This document shows positions 16,280 through 25,318 of a stretch of DNA of 49,894 nucleotides, one piece after another. Source of the DNA: a virus; the IMG/VR virus record IMGVR_UViG_3300008107_000080, positions 1-49,894 of that record, one strand, 5' to 3'. Below the pieces are notes generated by a model. It searched no databases, was not told the origin of the DNA, and was given only the letters and a program-made list of their open reading frames with translations. Each line of letters starts with the position of its first letter. Position 1 is the first letter of the stretch. The position numbers and the translations under genes were made by a program.

Positions 16280-16747
16280 TTAGCAGACTTGGGTTGAAAA
16301 AGTAAACTCGGTTGAGGACAGAAAGTTTCGTTGATTCAACTCAATCTCAACTGGTGGCATTGGATTGACACTGTTAAGATTGTATTCACCCCAAACAGTT
16401 CTCATGATGAACAAGTCAAGTCGTTCTCGAAGATCGAGTACGTTTTTTACTTCGTTCCAATGAGTTACGTCTTTGGTGCTAAATTCCTCGAAGGGTATTA
16501 GTAACGTCAGACTGAGGTTTAGAACTGGTTGAATCGACTGCATCCGTCCTCGTCGAAGTGTACCGTCCATGTTCAAGTCTGTAAACAAAGGCATCACTAG
16601 CAGCCTCTTAGTTGAGGACTGTCTAACCACTTCTGGATCAAGACAGTTTTCAGCAGAGACATACCCAGGAACTTTGTAGGTTCCCCACTTTCCTGGGTCG
16701 CTAGCGTTCAGTGTGGTAGCAATGAGTTCAGCAAGTTCAGCTAGCAC
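16280..16747 (-). CDS. Tail completion / minor neck protein (155 aa)
   Basis: The 155-residue protein starts MLAELAELIATTLNASDPGK; a helix is followed by a beta-rich body. This N-terminal helix plus strand layout is common in minor tail terminator proteins, such as lambda gpU-like folds. It overlaps the upstream gene by 11 bases. Role is inferred from position among neck genes. Confidence 0.55.
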   Translation of the reverse strand: MLAELAELIATTLNASDPGKWGTYKVPGYVSAENCLDPEVVRQSSTKRLLVMPLFTDLNMDGTLRRGRMQSIQPVLNLSLTLLIPFEEFSTKDVTHWNEVKNVLDLRERLDLFIMRTVWGEYNLNSVNPMPPVEIELNQRNFLSSTEFTFSTQVC

Positions 16748-17102
16748 AGTTTGTCCTTTCGTTTACAACGAGTACAATCTTACGACCTTCCCCGTCATTG
16801 TAAAAGTAACTACCTTTGTTGTCTAGGACAACCTCGAACAATCTCCTGGAGGATGGGTGTTCTACTTGAAGTCCACGTACTAGAGGTAGTTCGAACTTGG
16901 TAAAGGTTTCTCGGTCGATCATGATGTGGTATCTGGGTGCTTGGATCTTGACTTTATCAGAGTCAAAGAGTTGCTTGCACTCAGTGATTGCACCCTTTAT
17001 TGGGTACTTGGCTAGATTAGGCATACCAATTAACAAGTCTACTTCAACAAACGAAGCAGATTGTTTATACAGGAAATCCAGCCCCCAGGAAAGAATGTTC
17101 AT
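16737..17102 (-). CDS. Head completion protein (121 aa)
   Basis: Starts MNILSWGLDFLYKQSASFVE at 17102; the longer in-frame extension is not preferred because it would reach into the spacer after the decoration gene. The body is beta-rich (VKIQAPRYHIMIDRETF, then ERTNCAS at the end). Gene order between decoration and tail-completion genes suggests an adaptor or stopper. No recognised family. Confidence 0.5.
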   Translation of the reverse strand: MNILSWGLDFLYKQSASFVEVDLLIGMPNLAKYPIKGAITECKQLFDSDKVKIQAPRYHIMIDRETFTKFELPLVRGLQVEHPSSRRLFEVVLDNKGSYFYNDGEGRKIVLVVNERTNCAS

Positions 17103-17200
17103 ACCACACCTTAAAAGAGAACAGCTTGTCAAGGCTACCCAGGGGAAGACCAACCCTAAGTAGCCTTGACGTAGCCGGCCATTGAAGCAGAGACTAGAAA

Positions 17201-17704
17201 CTAGTTGAACGTCGGAACCGTCCCGATTGCTGGGGAAGGTTCTTGGGTGTTCAACACTCGAACTACCGAAGCACCGGCTGGTGCTGCAATAGCTTTGCTC
17301 GATCCGTTGAGTGACACAGCTCCGGTTGGGATAACTGCATTACCAAGGATGAAGCCGTTGGTTGGGGCTGCACGAACTGCACCACCTACACCGGCAACGA
17401 CCGAAGTAACATCATAACTCCACCACACGGTGTCGTTTTGAATAATGTCTGCTGCAAGTGTACCACCGATTTTGGCTTCGATCAACCAATCCATCACCAG
17501 GGTTCCTTGTTGTCCTGGGAGGATGACTGACTGAGCAATACCGACTCGTCCACCAAGGAGAACTGGTTCTCCCTGGAGGATGGTGCTGCCGGTGGTGTTG
17601 TAGTAGTTGACCGACAACTCACCACCTTGTTTGATGACGGTTGGGGCATCGTATCGTTCGAGCTTGACTGGGTCTGCGACCCGATTTGGAGTGCTAACTG
17701 GCAT
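17201..17704 (-). CDS. Capsid decoration/stabilisation protein, DUF2190-like
   Basis: A 167-residue protein starting MPVSTPNRVADPVKLERYD at 17704, with AAGGAAC upstream as SD. It has the DUF2190 pattern: short strands, glycines and GGELSVNYYN, GEPVLLGGRVGIAQ, DIIQNDTVWWSYDV and GNAVIPTG. DUF2190 proteins are small capsid-associated proteins usually placed next to the major capsid gene, as here. Likely present at high copy in the virion. Confidence 0.75.
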   Translation of the reverse strand: MPVSTPNRVADPVKLERYDAPTVIKQGGELSVNYYNTTGSTILQGEPVLLGGRVGIAQSVILPGQQGTLVMDWLIEAKIGGTLAADIIQNDTVWWSYDVTSVVAGVGGAVRAAPTNGFILGNAVIPTGAVSLNGSSKAIAAPAGASVVRVLNTQEPSPAIGTVPTFN

Positions 17705-17748
17705 AGCCAAATGTTCCTTGTACGAAGTTTATTGTTGTGTCGGAAATA

Positions 17749-17822
17749 GAGACTACAGTTGTTCTGTAGTCTCAAGAGTGGAAGGAAAGTAAAAGAGTAT
17801 CTTGACTACAGATACATCTTTT
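17749..17822 (-). terminator. Two hairpins between capsid and decoration genes
   Basis: GAGACTACAG (17749-17758) pairs perfectly with CTGTAGTCTC (17764-17773) around TTGTT. AAAAGA-GTATC (17791-17801) pairs with GATAC-a-TCTTTT (17811-17822) with one bulged base. On the - strand the latter is followed by U-rich sequence inside its own stem. Likely effect: mRNA stability or partial attenuation between the abundant capsid gene and its neighbours. Confidence 0.5.
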
Positions 17823-17829
17823 ACATGGA

Positions 17830-19959
17830 TTAGCCGTTGAATCGACCGATTGCTTCTCGTTCACGTTCGTTGATTTCAACGTCCCAATATCCTCGAACAC
17901 CCGACCCTAGCATGTTTCCTGGGAGGTCGACTGATTCAACAGTTGGTCGACGTTGTCCTCGGAGGTAGGTGATGGAGTATGGGCTGTATCGTTGTGACGA
18001 CGGCCACAGCAACCAAGTTCCTTCACTAACAAACGTGCTGGCAGCACCGTTGTTCAGCAAGCTGGTGTTGCTCATTTGTGGGAACACAGCTTGATCGAGC
18101 TTCCCAAACCAGTAGTTCTTGTCACCAGTCTTGACACCGTTAGCTGCACCGGCTTCTTGAACAATCTTGTTCTGTTGCAAGATTTCCCAAGCAGCTTCTT
18201 CACCACTGATCGAAGTGATGAGTGTCCATCGGTCGTTGATGAGATTGACGTAGTTCTTACCACGGTTCTCGTTGTACTGACGGAGTGCATTGTAAGCAGT
18301 CGACAAGTTTGCTCGGTTGAGAGCAAAGCTGGTTCGGCTGTTGTCAGCATTGACCCAGAACGTACCAGCACCAGCAGCTTTGACAAGCATGAGCTTGCCG
18401 AGCTTCATATCTGGGACGATCAAAGCACCTTCGACCATTGCAGCCAACATATCGGAGATAACTCCCATATCGTCGTTGTAAATCTGTGCACGGTTGAACA
18501 CAACGATTTGACCACTGGTAGACAGCTTGCTTCGATATTCGGTTTCTGGGCCGAACTCGGTCATTTCAAGCTTACCGTCTCGATTGACTTCGTCCCAAAT
18601 CTTTCCACCACCTGGACGGAATCGTTGGGTTTCACGGAAGTCTTTGTTGGATTCTTCCTTGAGGTATCGAGTTGCAAACGGTGGGTTGATTTCCCATCGT
18701 TCTTCAACCATCATATCGGTGGTTTTCTTAAGCAAGTTCGGCATGTCAATGGTGCTGTAGGCAGCAGCATTGTTGATACCGAGTGCAATTTGTCTGGACG
18801 AGTTTTTGATTGACTCGCAGACTAGCTCAACATCGCTGAAACCGCTGAATCGACGACCGGATTCGGTTCCGTTAGCAATGTTGACTAAGGTTTCAACAAA
18901 GCCCCATCGAGGACTCTTGTTAGCAACGTCAATTGCCTTCTTGTCAACACCATGCTTTTCGAGTGTTTCTGGCTTGACACCAAGAGACAAAGCAAAGTGA
19001 GCCAAGATGTTTGAGCCGGCTTCCGACTTGTTTCCTGGGGTGAGGTTTGGTACTTGAGGTAGACCGTTGTTGAACATTTCGAGTTTGATTCCGTTCTCGA
19101 TGTCTTGAAGTGATTGACCAGCTTCATAGCCGGCTTCGATCTTCTCAGCATACTTTGGATAGCTGTTGAGAAGTCGAGTCAGCTTAACTACGTCGGCACG
19201 ACCGACGGGAGCTGGAGTAGGAACAGGAGCAACTGGTACAGAGTTTTGTACTGGTGCGACCGGAGCAGGAGCAGGAGCAGGAGGAGCAGCAGGAGGAGTT
19301 AGGTCAGAGGTTGGTGGAACTTCTGGGGGAGTAGCAGGTGGTGCTGAGTTCAACAGCATAGTAATAGCTTCCTTGTTTAAGAGACCGAAACTGGTGTTGG
19401 AGTCACGACCACTCATGGTGATCGTCATTTCTTTAAGGACTGAGCGTTCAGCTACATACATTGGGCCTGTAACTTCACGATTGTTGACAGTACGTTTCTG
19501 CCCTTTCTCAAGGAACGTAATATCTTCTTGATTTGGGATGCGGAGTCCCATGCTTGCTTCGAATGGAAAACCGTTCTTAATGGCTTGCACAACAGTATCT
19601 GTTGTACTAGAAGGAAATGATGTCACTCCCTCCCCAGAAAGATTTGTGTCAGTCTTGTCAATCGAAGTCGAGTGACCGATAGGTTCCCAATGTTCGTACA
19701 AAATCGGGATGCTATTTTTGTAGCTGATCCCTGCAAGATTGTACACCATTGGGTGCTTAACACCGTAATCGGAAAGATTAACGGGTTGTCCAGAGTAACC
19801 AGCAAAAGACAGCTTGGTCAGGCTGCCGTTCTCTCCTGGGGTGGAGGTAGCTGGTGTTGCTAGATTAAATACGGCTTCACCTGAGGCTGGTTTGTGATCC
19901 TCTGGTTTGCTGTTGTCACGAGCGTTCCGTATTTGCTCAAGTCGTTTACTCAATTTCAT
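17830..19959 (-). CDS. Fused prohead protease and major capsid protein
   Basis: A 709-residue protein with two parts. Residues ~50-200 look like a prohead protease: ILYEHWEPIGHSTSI with candidate His90, and FPFEASMGLRI with candidate Ser136. A Pro/Ala/Val-rich linker runs from ~206 to 252. The rest reads as a major capsid protein of the HK97 fold, of Mu gpT-like type (helical ~260-330, DMPNLLKKTTDMMVEERW near 410, then beta-rich to the end). The fusion means the protease must be released or retained at the linker. Context: portal upstream, decoration gene downstream. Catalytic residues are by pattern only. Confidence 0.82.
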   Translation of the reverse strand: MKLSKRLEQIRNARDNSKPEDHKPASGEAVFNLATPATSTPGENGSLTKLSFAGYSGQPVNLSDYGVKHPMVYNLAGISYKNSIPILYEHWEPIGHSTSIDKTDTNLSGEGVTSFPSSTTDTVVQAIKNGFPFEASMGLRIPNQEDITFLEKGQKRTVNNREVTGPMYVAERSVLKEMTITMSGRDSNTSFGLLNKEAITMLLNSAPPATPPEVPPTSDLTPPAAPPAPAPAPVAPVQNSVPVAPVPTPAPVGRADVVKLTRLLNSYPKYAEKIEAGYEAGQSLQDIENGIKLEMFNNGLPQVPNLTPGNKSEAGSNILAHFALSLGVKPETLEKHGVDKKAIDVANKSPRWGFVETLVNIANGTESGRRFSGFSDVELVCESIKNSSRQIALGINNAAAYSTIDMPNLLKKTTDMMVEERWEINPPFATRYLKEESNKDFRETQRFRPGGGKIWDEVNRDGKLEMTEFGPETEYRSKLSTSGQIVVFNRAQIYNDDMGVISDMLAAMVEGALIVPDMKLGKLMLVKAAGAGTFWVNADNSRTSFALNRANLSTAYNALRQYNENRGKNYVNLINDRWTLITSISGEEAAWEILQQNKIVQEAGAANGVKTGDKNYWFGKLDQAVFPQMSNTSLLNNGAASTFVSEGTWLLWPSSQRYSPYSITYLRGQRRPTVESVDLPGNMLGSGVRGYWDVEINEREREAIGRFNG

Positions 19960-21392
19960 GAGAGTTTCTTTCTCTTTCTTGAGTTTTCCACAGAGTCTTG
20001 TTCTTCTCTGTCAGAAGGTTCATCAGTTTCTTCTTCTGTTTCTTCTGACATGATAAGACCAGACGATGCAGAGGTTCGACCTAGCATAAGGATTTTGCAC
20101 ATATCACTGTACTCAATTCCTAGTAAGTCTGCTTCTCTTTGAATCTCTCGACGTGGGTTACGTCCACGTTCTGTGTAATACCTAACGAGAGTCATTGCAC
20201 CTGTTTGAAGATCAGTTGCTGTGCTGTTACTGATCTTCTGTGGATCGGGATGGTTAAATACTTGAGAATAACTGAGTGTGTAGTTCAGTCCTTCTTCATC
20301 AACAAATCTCATGGTTTTGTCTTGAAAGTAACCTTTGGTTAGTGATCCGGCTTGATACCAGAGTCTAACCATTCGGTGTACTACAGGAGCAAAATCTTCA
20401 CGATCAATACCAATGGTATTTTTCCAAGGCCCAAAGTCAACTTGGCTGGAAGCCATGTTGTATTGTCGGCTGTTGCCGGTAGCCAGGTTTACAGGCATGT
20501 TGATACAACGGGCAGCAGCACCCACCATTGCATCTAATGCTTCCGCATCTTCGGCTGTAGTACCTGAGTACGACAGACCTTCGAGCGTTGTTCCTGGAGG
20601 AAGTGTTGGAACCATGCCTGGTTCGTACTCCCATTTTCCGCTAGGCATACCTTCGGCATCTTCCTTGCCCCAAACAGTTGGATCAAGTTTGATAGCCATT
20701 GGTATAGCGGATCTGAACTCTGCACTACGTATGATCGAATCCAAGTATCGTTTAACACTTGGGAAGATACAGAGTGCAGGAGAACATTCAGGTATGCCAC
20801 AAATTAAATTAGCATACTTGTTTTTCCACCAGAGTATGATGTCCTTGACATCGTATTCTTCTCCGGTATCTAAGTAGATTCGAACAGGCTCCCAATTTTC
20901 ATTGTACTCAATACCTTCCCACACTCGTTCGAGTGCTCCTTTTCCTGGGGGATTTTGGAGTTTGTCAGCAGAGATAACACGTAGTCCTAATTTGACTTCG
21001 TGTTCTGTGTTGACCATTGGGTAAGGAATACCGATACCGATACCGGTTCTTGCAGCTTCTCGACGGAGTAATCGAATAGAAGCACCTAGTCCAGTTTCTT
21101 GACAAAACTGTACCCACTTATCCTCAATGTTAGTGTTTACGTCTGGATCAGATGCACCACCGATCAGTAGTGGTGAAGGGCCGACACAGTCATTTGCTAA
21201 CGTATTGAGAATACCGTGGTAGTGACTACCTTCTTCGTCTTGTTCCATCGAAACATACATGAGTTTTCGTCGAACCCACGGATGTCGAATAGCTTTCAAG
21301 AAACGGTCTCTTGGGAGTTCATTGAACGGCTGAATGTCTCGGTTTTTGATTATGCCGAGATTTTTCAGTGTATTGAGAATCATTCTTCGCAT
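19956..21392 (-). CDS. Portal protein, lambda gpB type
   Basis: A 478-residue protein with lambda-type portal motifs. These include EGLSYSGTTAEDAEALDAMV near 278-297, then AAARCINMPVNLATGNSRQYN and SSQVDFGPWKNTIGIDREDF. It ends in an acidic to basic tail (SEETEEETDEPSDREEQD ... RKRKKLS). It forms the dodecameric DNA gate at the capsid vertex. It overlaps the protease-capsid gene by four bases (ATGA) and the gpW-like gene by 13 bases, the usual portal-capsid order. Confidence 0.92.
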   Translation of the reverse strand: MRRMILNTLKNLGIIKNRDIQPFNELPRDRFLKAIRHPWVRRKLMYVSMEQDEEGSHYHGILNTLANDCVGPSPLLIGGASDPDVNTNIEDKWVQFCQETGLGASIRLLRREAARTGIGIGIPYPMVNTEHEVKLGLRVISADKLQNPPGKGALERVWEGIEYNENWEPVRIYLDTGEEYDVKDIILWWKNKYANLICGIPECSPALCIFPSVKRYLDSIIRSAEFRSAIPMAIKLDPTVWGKEDAEGMPSGKWEYEPGMVPTLPPGTTLEGLSYSGTTAEDAEALDAMVGAAARCINMPVNLATGNSRQYNMASSQVDFGPWKNTIGIDREDFAPVVHRMVRLWYQAGSLTKGYFQDKTMRFVDEEGLNYTLSYSQVFNHPDPQKISNSTATDLQTGAMTLVRYYTERGRNPRREIQREADLLGIEYSDMCKILMLGRTSASSGLIMSEETEEETDEPSDREEQDSVENSRKRKKLS

Positions 21393-21604
21393 GGTCGTGT
21401 ATTTACGTCCTCACAACTGCGTCCGTTTTTGGGTACAGCTTTCACAAAAGTAATGTTGTTGAGAAACGGTTTACGTGTACCACGGGAGTTAGCTGCTTTA
21501 AGCAACTCAGCTAAGCTGAACTGCTCCACTTCTTCCTGGGGTGTCTTGACTCTTTTAGGGCCAACAGCAGCTTGGATAGCCTGTATGTTTTCTTCAAGGG
21601 ACAT
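21380..21604 (-). CDS. Head-tail joining protein, gpW-like candidate (74 aa)
   Basis: MSLEENIQAIQAAVGPKRVK starts a 74-residue protein. The pattern A-x-x-A-G-x-(K)RV-x-T, then E-V-E-x-x-LAELL-K, resembles lambda gpW, a small joining protein encoded just before the portal. The C-terminal 20 residues are unusual (CEDVNTRPCEE). Position directly 5' of the portal supports the call; sequence support is modest. Confidence 0.5.
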   Translation of the reverse strand: MSLEENIQAIQAAVGPKRVKTPQEEVEQFSLAELLKAANSRGTRKPFLNNITFVKAVPKNGRSCEDVNTRPCEE

Positions 21605-21612
21605 AGTAGATC

Positions 21613-23547
21613 CTAATTAAGAGCCGCATACTTCTGGACTGCTGGGCCGTATAAAATAATACGTCCTGTTGCAGAGTCTCGAAGTGACCATTGCATACAT
21701 TTATCGGTTTGTTCTGCAACAGAAGGTACTGTTACAGAAACAGAGTTGGTTACTGATGTAAGACCTGTAACAGCTACTAGAGTTGTCTTGTCAGACTTCT
21801 CAATGCAGAACGTCATAGGTTGTCCGTCGAATACACCTGATGCAAGAGAGACAAGGTAAGTACGAACTTCACTGTTGAAGAAAGTAAATACGTTTTTCTC
21901 TAACAAAATATTGTCGAGATTGATGAAGGCTTCTGGTGTAACAGAAGTTGCTCCACCCCCTCCACCACCAGCCGGAGCTAAACTCAAGGCTGTTGCTGTC
22001 CACTTAACTAAAGCTGTACCAGAACCTACAAGCATAAGTGCTAGATCGGTTACAAGTTGTGCTGTAGCAGATGGGATTCGTGCTAATAGTGTAGTAATAC
22101 CGTTGAGGCTTTGCCCCACTGTTCCTGGGGTGGTATAACTGGTGTGGTTAGTACCAAGTAGAGTAGACACGATTGTTGTGTATACTCCAGCTTCAAGTGA
22201 TGTAGGATGAATGGAATCAATTTGTGATTCGTGAATATCTGCGGCAATATGGTGAGCACCAGTAACAGCGACTACACGAACATTATAGTTATGAGCTAAT
22301 AGAACACCATCTAGGTATCCTGCTCTAGTTGCTGTCCAGTTAGTAGCTAATGCCCAATCACCTTTACCATTGAGTGCTGATGTAGCAATCGAAGATGAAG
22401 TGATAACTGATGGAGCCATTTCACCAATATAGGATGCGATTCGGCCATTGACTAAAGCAGTTGGGATTCTGCTTTGAATGTCAACAGTATTGTTTTGGAT
22501 TGCAACTAAAGTGGAAGTGGTATCGTAATCAACTACTGAACCATTCCAAATTGCATATCGAGCTTCGGCACTTACTGTACCAGTAGCTTCAATTCGTAAG
22601 CTTTCTTTAGCATGAGTTGAAGCTACTGTGTACGTGAACCGATACCGTCCTGTTCCTGGGGAGGTAACTGCTGATAAGTTTGCTGATCTATCTGTACCAG
22701 CAGCATTGGTGGCTGTAATGGTAGGTGTGGCATCAAGATTCACTAACTTATCTTCATCATCTTTGACTACTAGATCAAATGAGTAAACAGTTGATCCAGC
22801 TTCGGGAACTTCAAGTAATACTGCTCCAAATAAGTTACATTTAGCACTTAGATTGTTTAGACCTGAAATGCTTGATAGGATTGAACTACTTGCAGCATCT
22901 AGGAAGTCTAAGTTGAGCGCTCTTTGTGGTGTTATCAGACCAAGCAGAGTCGTTGTTCCTGGGGTGTCTGTTCCTGCATAGGTTGATCGACTACTGATGG
23001 TAGCATCGAGTCTATCAACAATTTGTTTACCAATACTACCAGCAACTAAGATTCCTGAGGTAAGGAAATCCCAAATAGCTTGTACACCAGCACTAGACAG
23101 AGTTATTCCACTTGCCGAAGTAATGTTGGTTGTACTTGCTACTGTAGACGGAAAGGTTACAGCACTAGCAGCATTTGCCGTTTGACCGGCAACCTGGGTT
23201 ACGTTTGCTTTGACGTTTCGATTCTCAAGCGAGAACGATTTTAGCTTGACCCTGGTTAAGTCTTTGCTGTCCACGGTTCCTGCCGTAAACACAATGTCGT
23301 AATCTTCACCAGCAACGTAGAACACAGGATCGGCTGACGTATCAATCACCAGCAAATGGAACCCGGCCTTACCGTCGTAATCAACAGTGGGCGATACTAT
23401 ACCGGCAGTCGATTCCGTCGTGCTGTTTTTGTATACCGCAAACGTAGGAGCAATGCTTGGAGTTGCTGGAACCAAGGCTTGGTTGAGTGTGTTGAACTTG
23501 ATCCGAATCACCGAACCAACTGTGAAATCACCGTAATAGTCGTTCAT
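21613..23547 (-). CDS. Large beta-rich virion protein, tail-fibre-like
   Basis: The 644-residue protein is Ser/Thr/Ala-rich with repeated beta-strand segments. The first ~100 residues look like a BppU-like N-terminal domain (DFTVGSVIRIKFNTLNQAL, DYDGKAGFHLLVIDTSADP). A middle Ig-like section (YRFTYTVASTHAKESLRIEA) and a GGGGGG hinge near residue 540 precede a compact C-terminal domain. It is placed unusually, between the fibre-like 220-aa gene and the portal genes, rather than after the tape measure. A capsid fibre or decoration is therefore also possible. Confidence 0.6.
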   Translation of the reverse strand: MNDYYGDFTVGSVIRIKFNTLNQALVPATPSIAPTFAVYKNSTTESTAGIVSPTVDYDGKAGFHLLVIDTSADPVFYVAGEDYDIVFTAGTVDSKDLTRVKLKSFSLENRNVKANVTQVAGQTANAASAVTFPSTVASTTNITSASGITLSSAGVQAIWDFLTSGILVAGSIGKQIVDRLDATISSRSTYAGTDTPGTTTLLGLITPQRALNLDFLDAASSSILSSISGLNNLSAKCNLFGAVLLEVPEAGSTVYSFDLVVKDDEDKLVNLDATPTITATNAAGTDRSANLSAVTSPGTGRYRFTYTVASTHAKESLRIEATGTVSAEARYAIWNGSVVDYDTTSTLVAIQNNTVDIQSRIPTALVNGRIASYIGEMAPSVITSSSIATSALNGKGDWALATNWTATRAGYLDGVLLAHNYNVRVVAVTGAHHIAADIHESQIDSIHPTSLEAGVYTTIVSTLLGTNHTSYTTPGTVGQSLNGITTLLARIPSATAQLVTDLALMLVGSGTALVKWTATALSLAPAGGGGGGATSVTPEAFINLDNILLEKNVFTFFNSEVRTYLVSLASGVFDGQPMTFCIEKSDKTTLVAVTGLTSVTNSVSVTVPSVAEQTDKCMQWSLRDSATGRIILYGPAVQKYAALN

Positions 23548-23549
23548 GT

Positions 23550-24212
23550 TTAGTTGATTAAAGGATGGTTCAAAGGATCAAAAACACCACCGCCGCTAGC
23601 CGATTGTTGTGGCACTTCCCATAGACCGAGAACCACGCTTCGCGATGCTGCCGGTGTCGTTACACTTGCACTTTGGCTTGTCCATGCTGTTGTTTGGGTT
23701 GCGTTTGAATCATTGACGATAGCTTGCCAACCTGCTCCGTCTGTTGAACTAGACACGTTGGTCAGTCCAGTGAATGTTCTTGTGTTGAGAGCATTACCTG
23801 AATTTCTCTGGCCCATAAAGCCAAAGATCCAGTAGTCGTCTACGTTTGTTGGGAAAGTACCAGCCGTCTGAGCACCGAAAGTTACAGTCGTACCACTGAG
23901 AACAGTCATGTTCAAAAAGACTGGGATAATCAATTTATTTGCCGCTGGACGATAAACGGTAGCATGCAAGGTGCTGGCATTCGTCCATGTCCCGCTTTGC
24001 TCGGTTGACGATGTTGCTCGTTTCCAACCGATTACCATAGAAGGTGCCGAAGTGGGCGAAGCCATAAGCCCATACCAACCAGCGGGCAACGTCGGAGCAG
24101 TTGCACTTGCGTCTCGATAGGCTCCAATGATAATTACATCATTTTCGGCGTGAGTGGGAAGTGGGATCGTCGTGCCGTTGTTTGTTGCCGAACTGATACG
24201 ACTGATTGTCAT
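23550..24212 (-). CDS. Beta-rich virion protein (220 aa)
   Basis: A 220-residue protein with no charged clusters, rich in Thr/Ser/Ala, with regularly spaced short strands (NDVIIIGAYRDAS, PSMVIGWKRATSS, SRSVVLGLWEVPQ). It ends GGGVFDPLNHPLIN. A jelly-roll-type fold common in fibres or decoration is likely. The gene abuts the fibre-like gene with a 2-base gap. No exact family recognised. Confidence 0.55.
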   Translation of the reverse strand: MTISRISSATNNGTTIPLPTHAENDVIIIGAYRDASATAPTLPAGWYGLMASPTSAPSMVIGWKRATSSTEQSGTWTNASTLHATVYRPAANKLIIPVFLNMTVLSGTTVTFGAQTAGTFPTNVDDYWIFGFMGQRNSGNALNTRTFTGLTNVSSSTDGAGWQAIVNDSNATQTTAWTSQSASVTTPAASRSVVLGLWEVPQQSASGGGVFDPLNHPLIN

Positions 24213-24710
24213 TTAGAACCTCGGTTCTGTTTCGGGAGTACCGTCCCAGACGGTCATGGTTTCTCGGTAGGCTTGCAGTTGGTCTTGGTAGCCGTCTATC
24301 TTCGTATGCTTGTATATTTCAAGCAGCAACGAGGCTTGTACCGCCGCAACTTCCTCGACCGTGGTGGTGATGTTGTTTTGTTCAAGTAGAGAAACCATAC
24401 GGTTAGTATGGTTTGCTAAGGTCAAAGCAACTGGATGGTTTAGTAATCGAAGTCGGGTATTGATAGGATCGTCACCAAGCCTGACTCCACTTGCAGCTTC
24501 GGTAATCATCCAGTCATAACCGGAATCCTTGACTACTTTAAGAAAAGCTGGCATGTTTTCGTCACCAATCAACTTGGCAATGTCTACAAGTCGATACGTT
24601 TTTGGATCGACGTAATGGACTGTTTTTTGTTCAAGGCGGGCAAGTATTTCCTGGGGTGTGAGTTGTCTCCAGTTAGGTACTTCTTCGATCAGTGTTTGAA
24701 TCGGTTTCAT
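24213..24710 (-). CDS. Hypothetical protein of the late operon (165 aa)
   Basis: A 165-residue, mostly helical protein starting MKPIQTLIEEVPNWRQLTPQ. Features: TPQEILARLEQKTV near the N-terminus and a Gln/Glu-rich C-terminus. It overlaps the membrane-protein gene by four bases and ends one base before the next gene begins. Might be a lysis-regulation or scaffold-type protein; unsupported beyond position. Confidence 0.5.
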   Translation of the reverse strand: MKPIQTLIEEVPNWRQLTPQEILARLEQKTVHYVDPKTYRLVDIAKLIGDENMPAFLKVVKDSGYDWMITEAASGVRLGDDPINTRLRLLNHPVALTLANHTNRMVSLLEQNNITTTVEEVAAVQASLLLEIYKHTKIDGYQDQLQAYRETMTVWDGTPETEPRF

Positions 24711-24979
24711 GCTGTCCTCGATTTGATGTTGGCTAATTCTTCTTTGAGGGCTGCAATTTCTGTCTCTTGTTTAACTTGAGTTCGGAATAGTTCAAGTCGA
24801 TCGGCTTCACACTTTTCGGATCTAGCTTCTTGCTTGATGAGGTTGGTTTGTAGGTCTGTGATTGCTTTGGTGTTGTTTGATTCAAGTTTACGGTAGAACA
24901 AAGCAACAATAGACGAAAGTGTAGCAATCACAGTAAGTGCTCCTTTTACCCACCAATCACTCGGTTGTGTTCCGTCCAT
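24707..24979 (-). CDS. Small membrane protein with coiled coil, holin/XhlA-like
   Basis: A 90-residue protein, MDGTQPSDWWVKGALTVIAT onwards. One hydrophobic transmembrane segment (residues ~11-30) is followed by a charged coiled coil (about 34-85: KLESNNTKAITDLQTN, then EIAALKEELANIKS). This one-TM-plus-coiled-coil layout resembles XhlA-type or Rz-like lysis accessory proteins, although the TM is N-terminal here. No endolysin is recognised nearby, so the lysis role is uncertain. Confidence 0.55.
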   Translation of the reverse strand: MDGTQPSDWWVKGALTVIATLSSIVALFYRKLESNNTKAITDLQTNLIKQEARSEKCEADRLELFRTQVKQETEIAALKEELANIKSRTA

Positions 24980-24988
24980 TTGTGTTCC

Positions 24989-25318
24989 TTACCATTCGTA
25001 AACAACAGTGAATTCTTTGTCAGTAGCTTCCGCAGCATTTGTTTTGATTTGTACAGCAGACAGACCAGCCGTGTATTCTGGGGGGATACTGATTGATCTG
25101 ACTGTGTTGTTGAGTGTGAAGCTCAACGAAGTGTTAGTGCTACCTTGGTACATGGTTTCGTAAGAACCACCGTCACCAACTCTACCAGATAAGACCATTG
25201 ATGTAGCCACTGACATAATTGGTGATTGTACTCGTACCAGCCGTGCTCCTCCTGGGAGGGAGACTGGTTCGCTGGTGGTAGCACCAGCTATGATTTTGAT
25301 TTTCTGGTTTTGAATCAT
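24989..25318 (-). CDS. Small virion or cement protein (109 aa)
   Basis: 109 residues, MIQNQKIKIIAGATTSEPVS onwards. The composition is Thr/Ser/Ala-rich with regular beta strands, and a SLPGGARLVRVQ segment precedes the core. It overlaps the downstream-facing start of the next gene by four bases (25315-25318), suggesting coupling. Looks like a small beta-sandwich; family unknown. Confidence 0.5.
   Translation of the reverse strand: MIQNQKIKIIAGATTSEPVSLPGGARLVRVQSPIMSVATSMVLSGRVGDGGSYETMYQGSTNTSLSFTLNNTVRSISIPPEYTAGLSAVQIKTNAAEATDKEFTVVYEW

Noticed and set aside
18076-18813. 245-codon open frame on the + strand inside the capsid gene
   Set aside because: Antisense mirror of the capsid reading frame; no SD, no recognisable domain.
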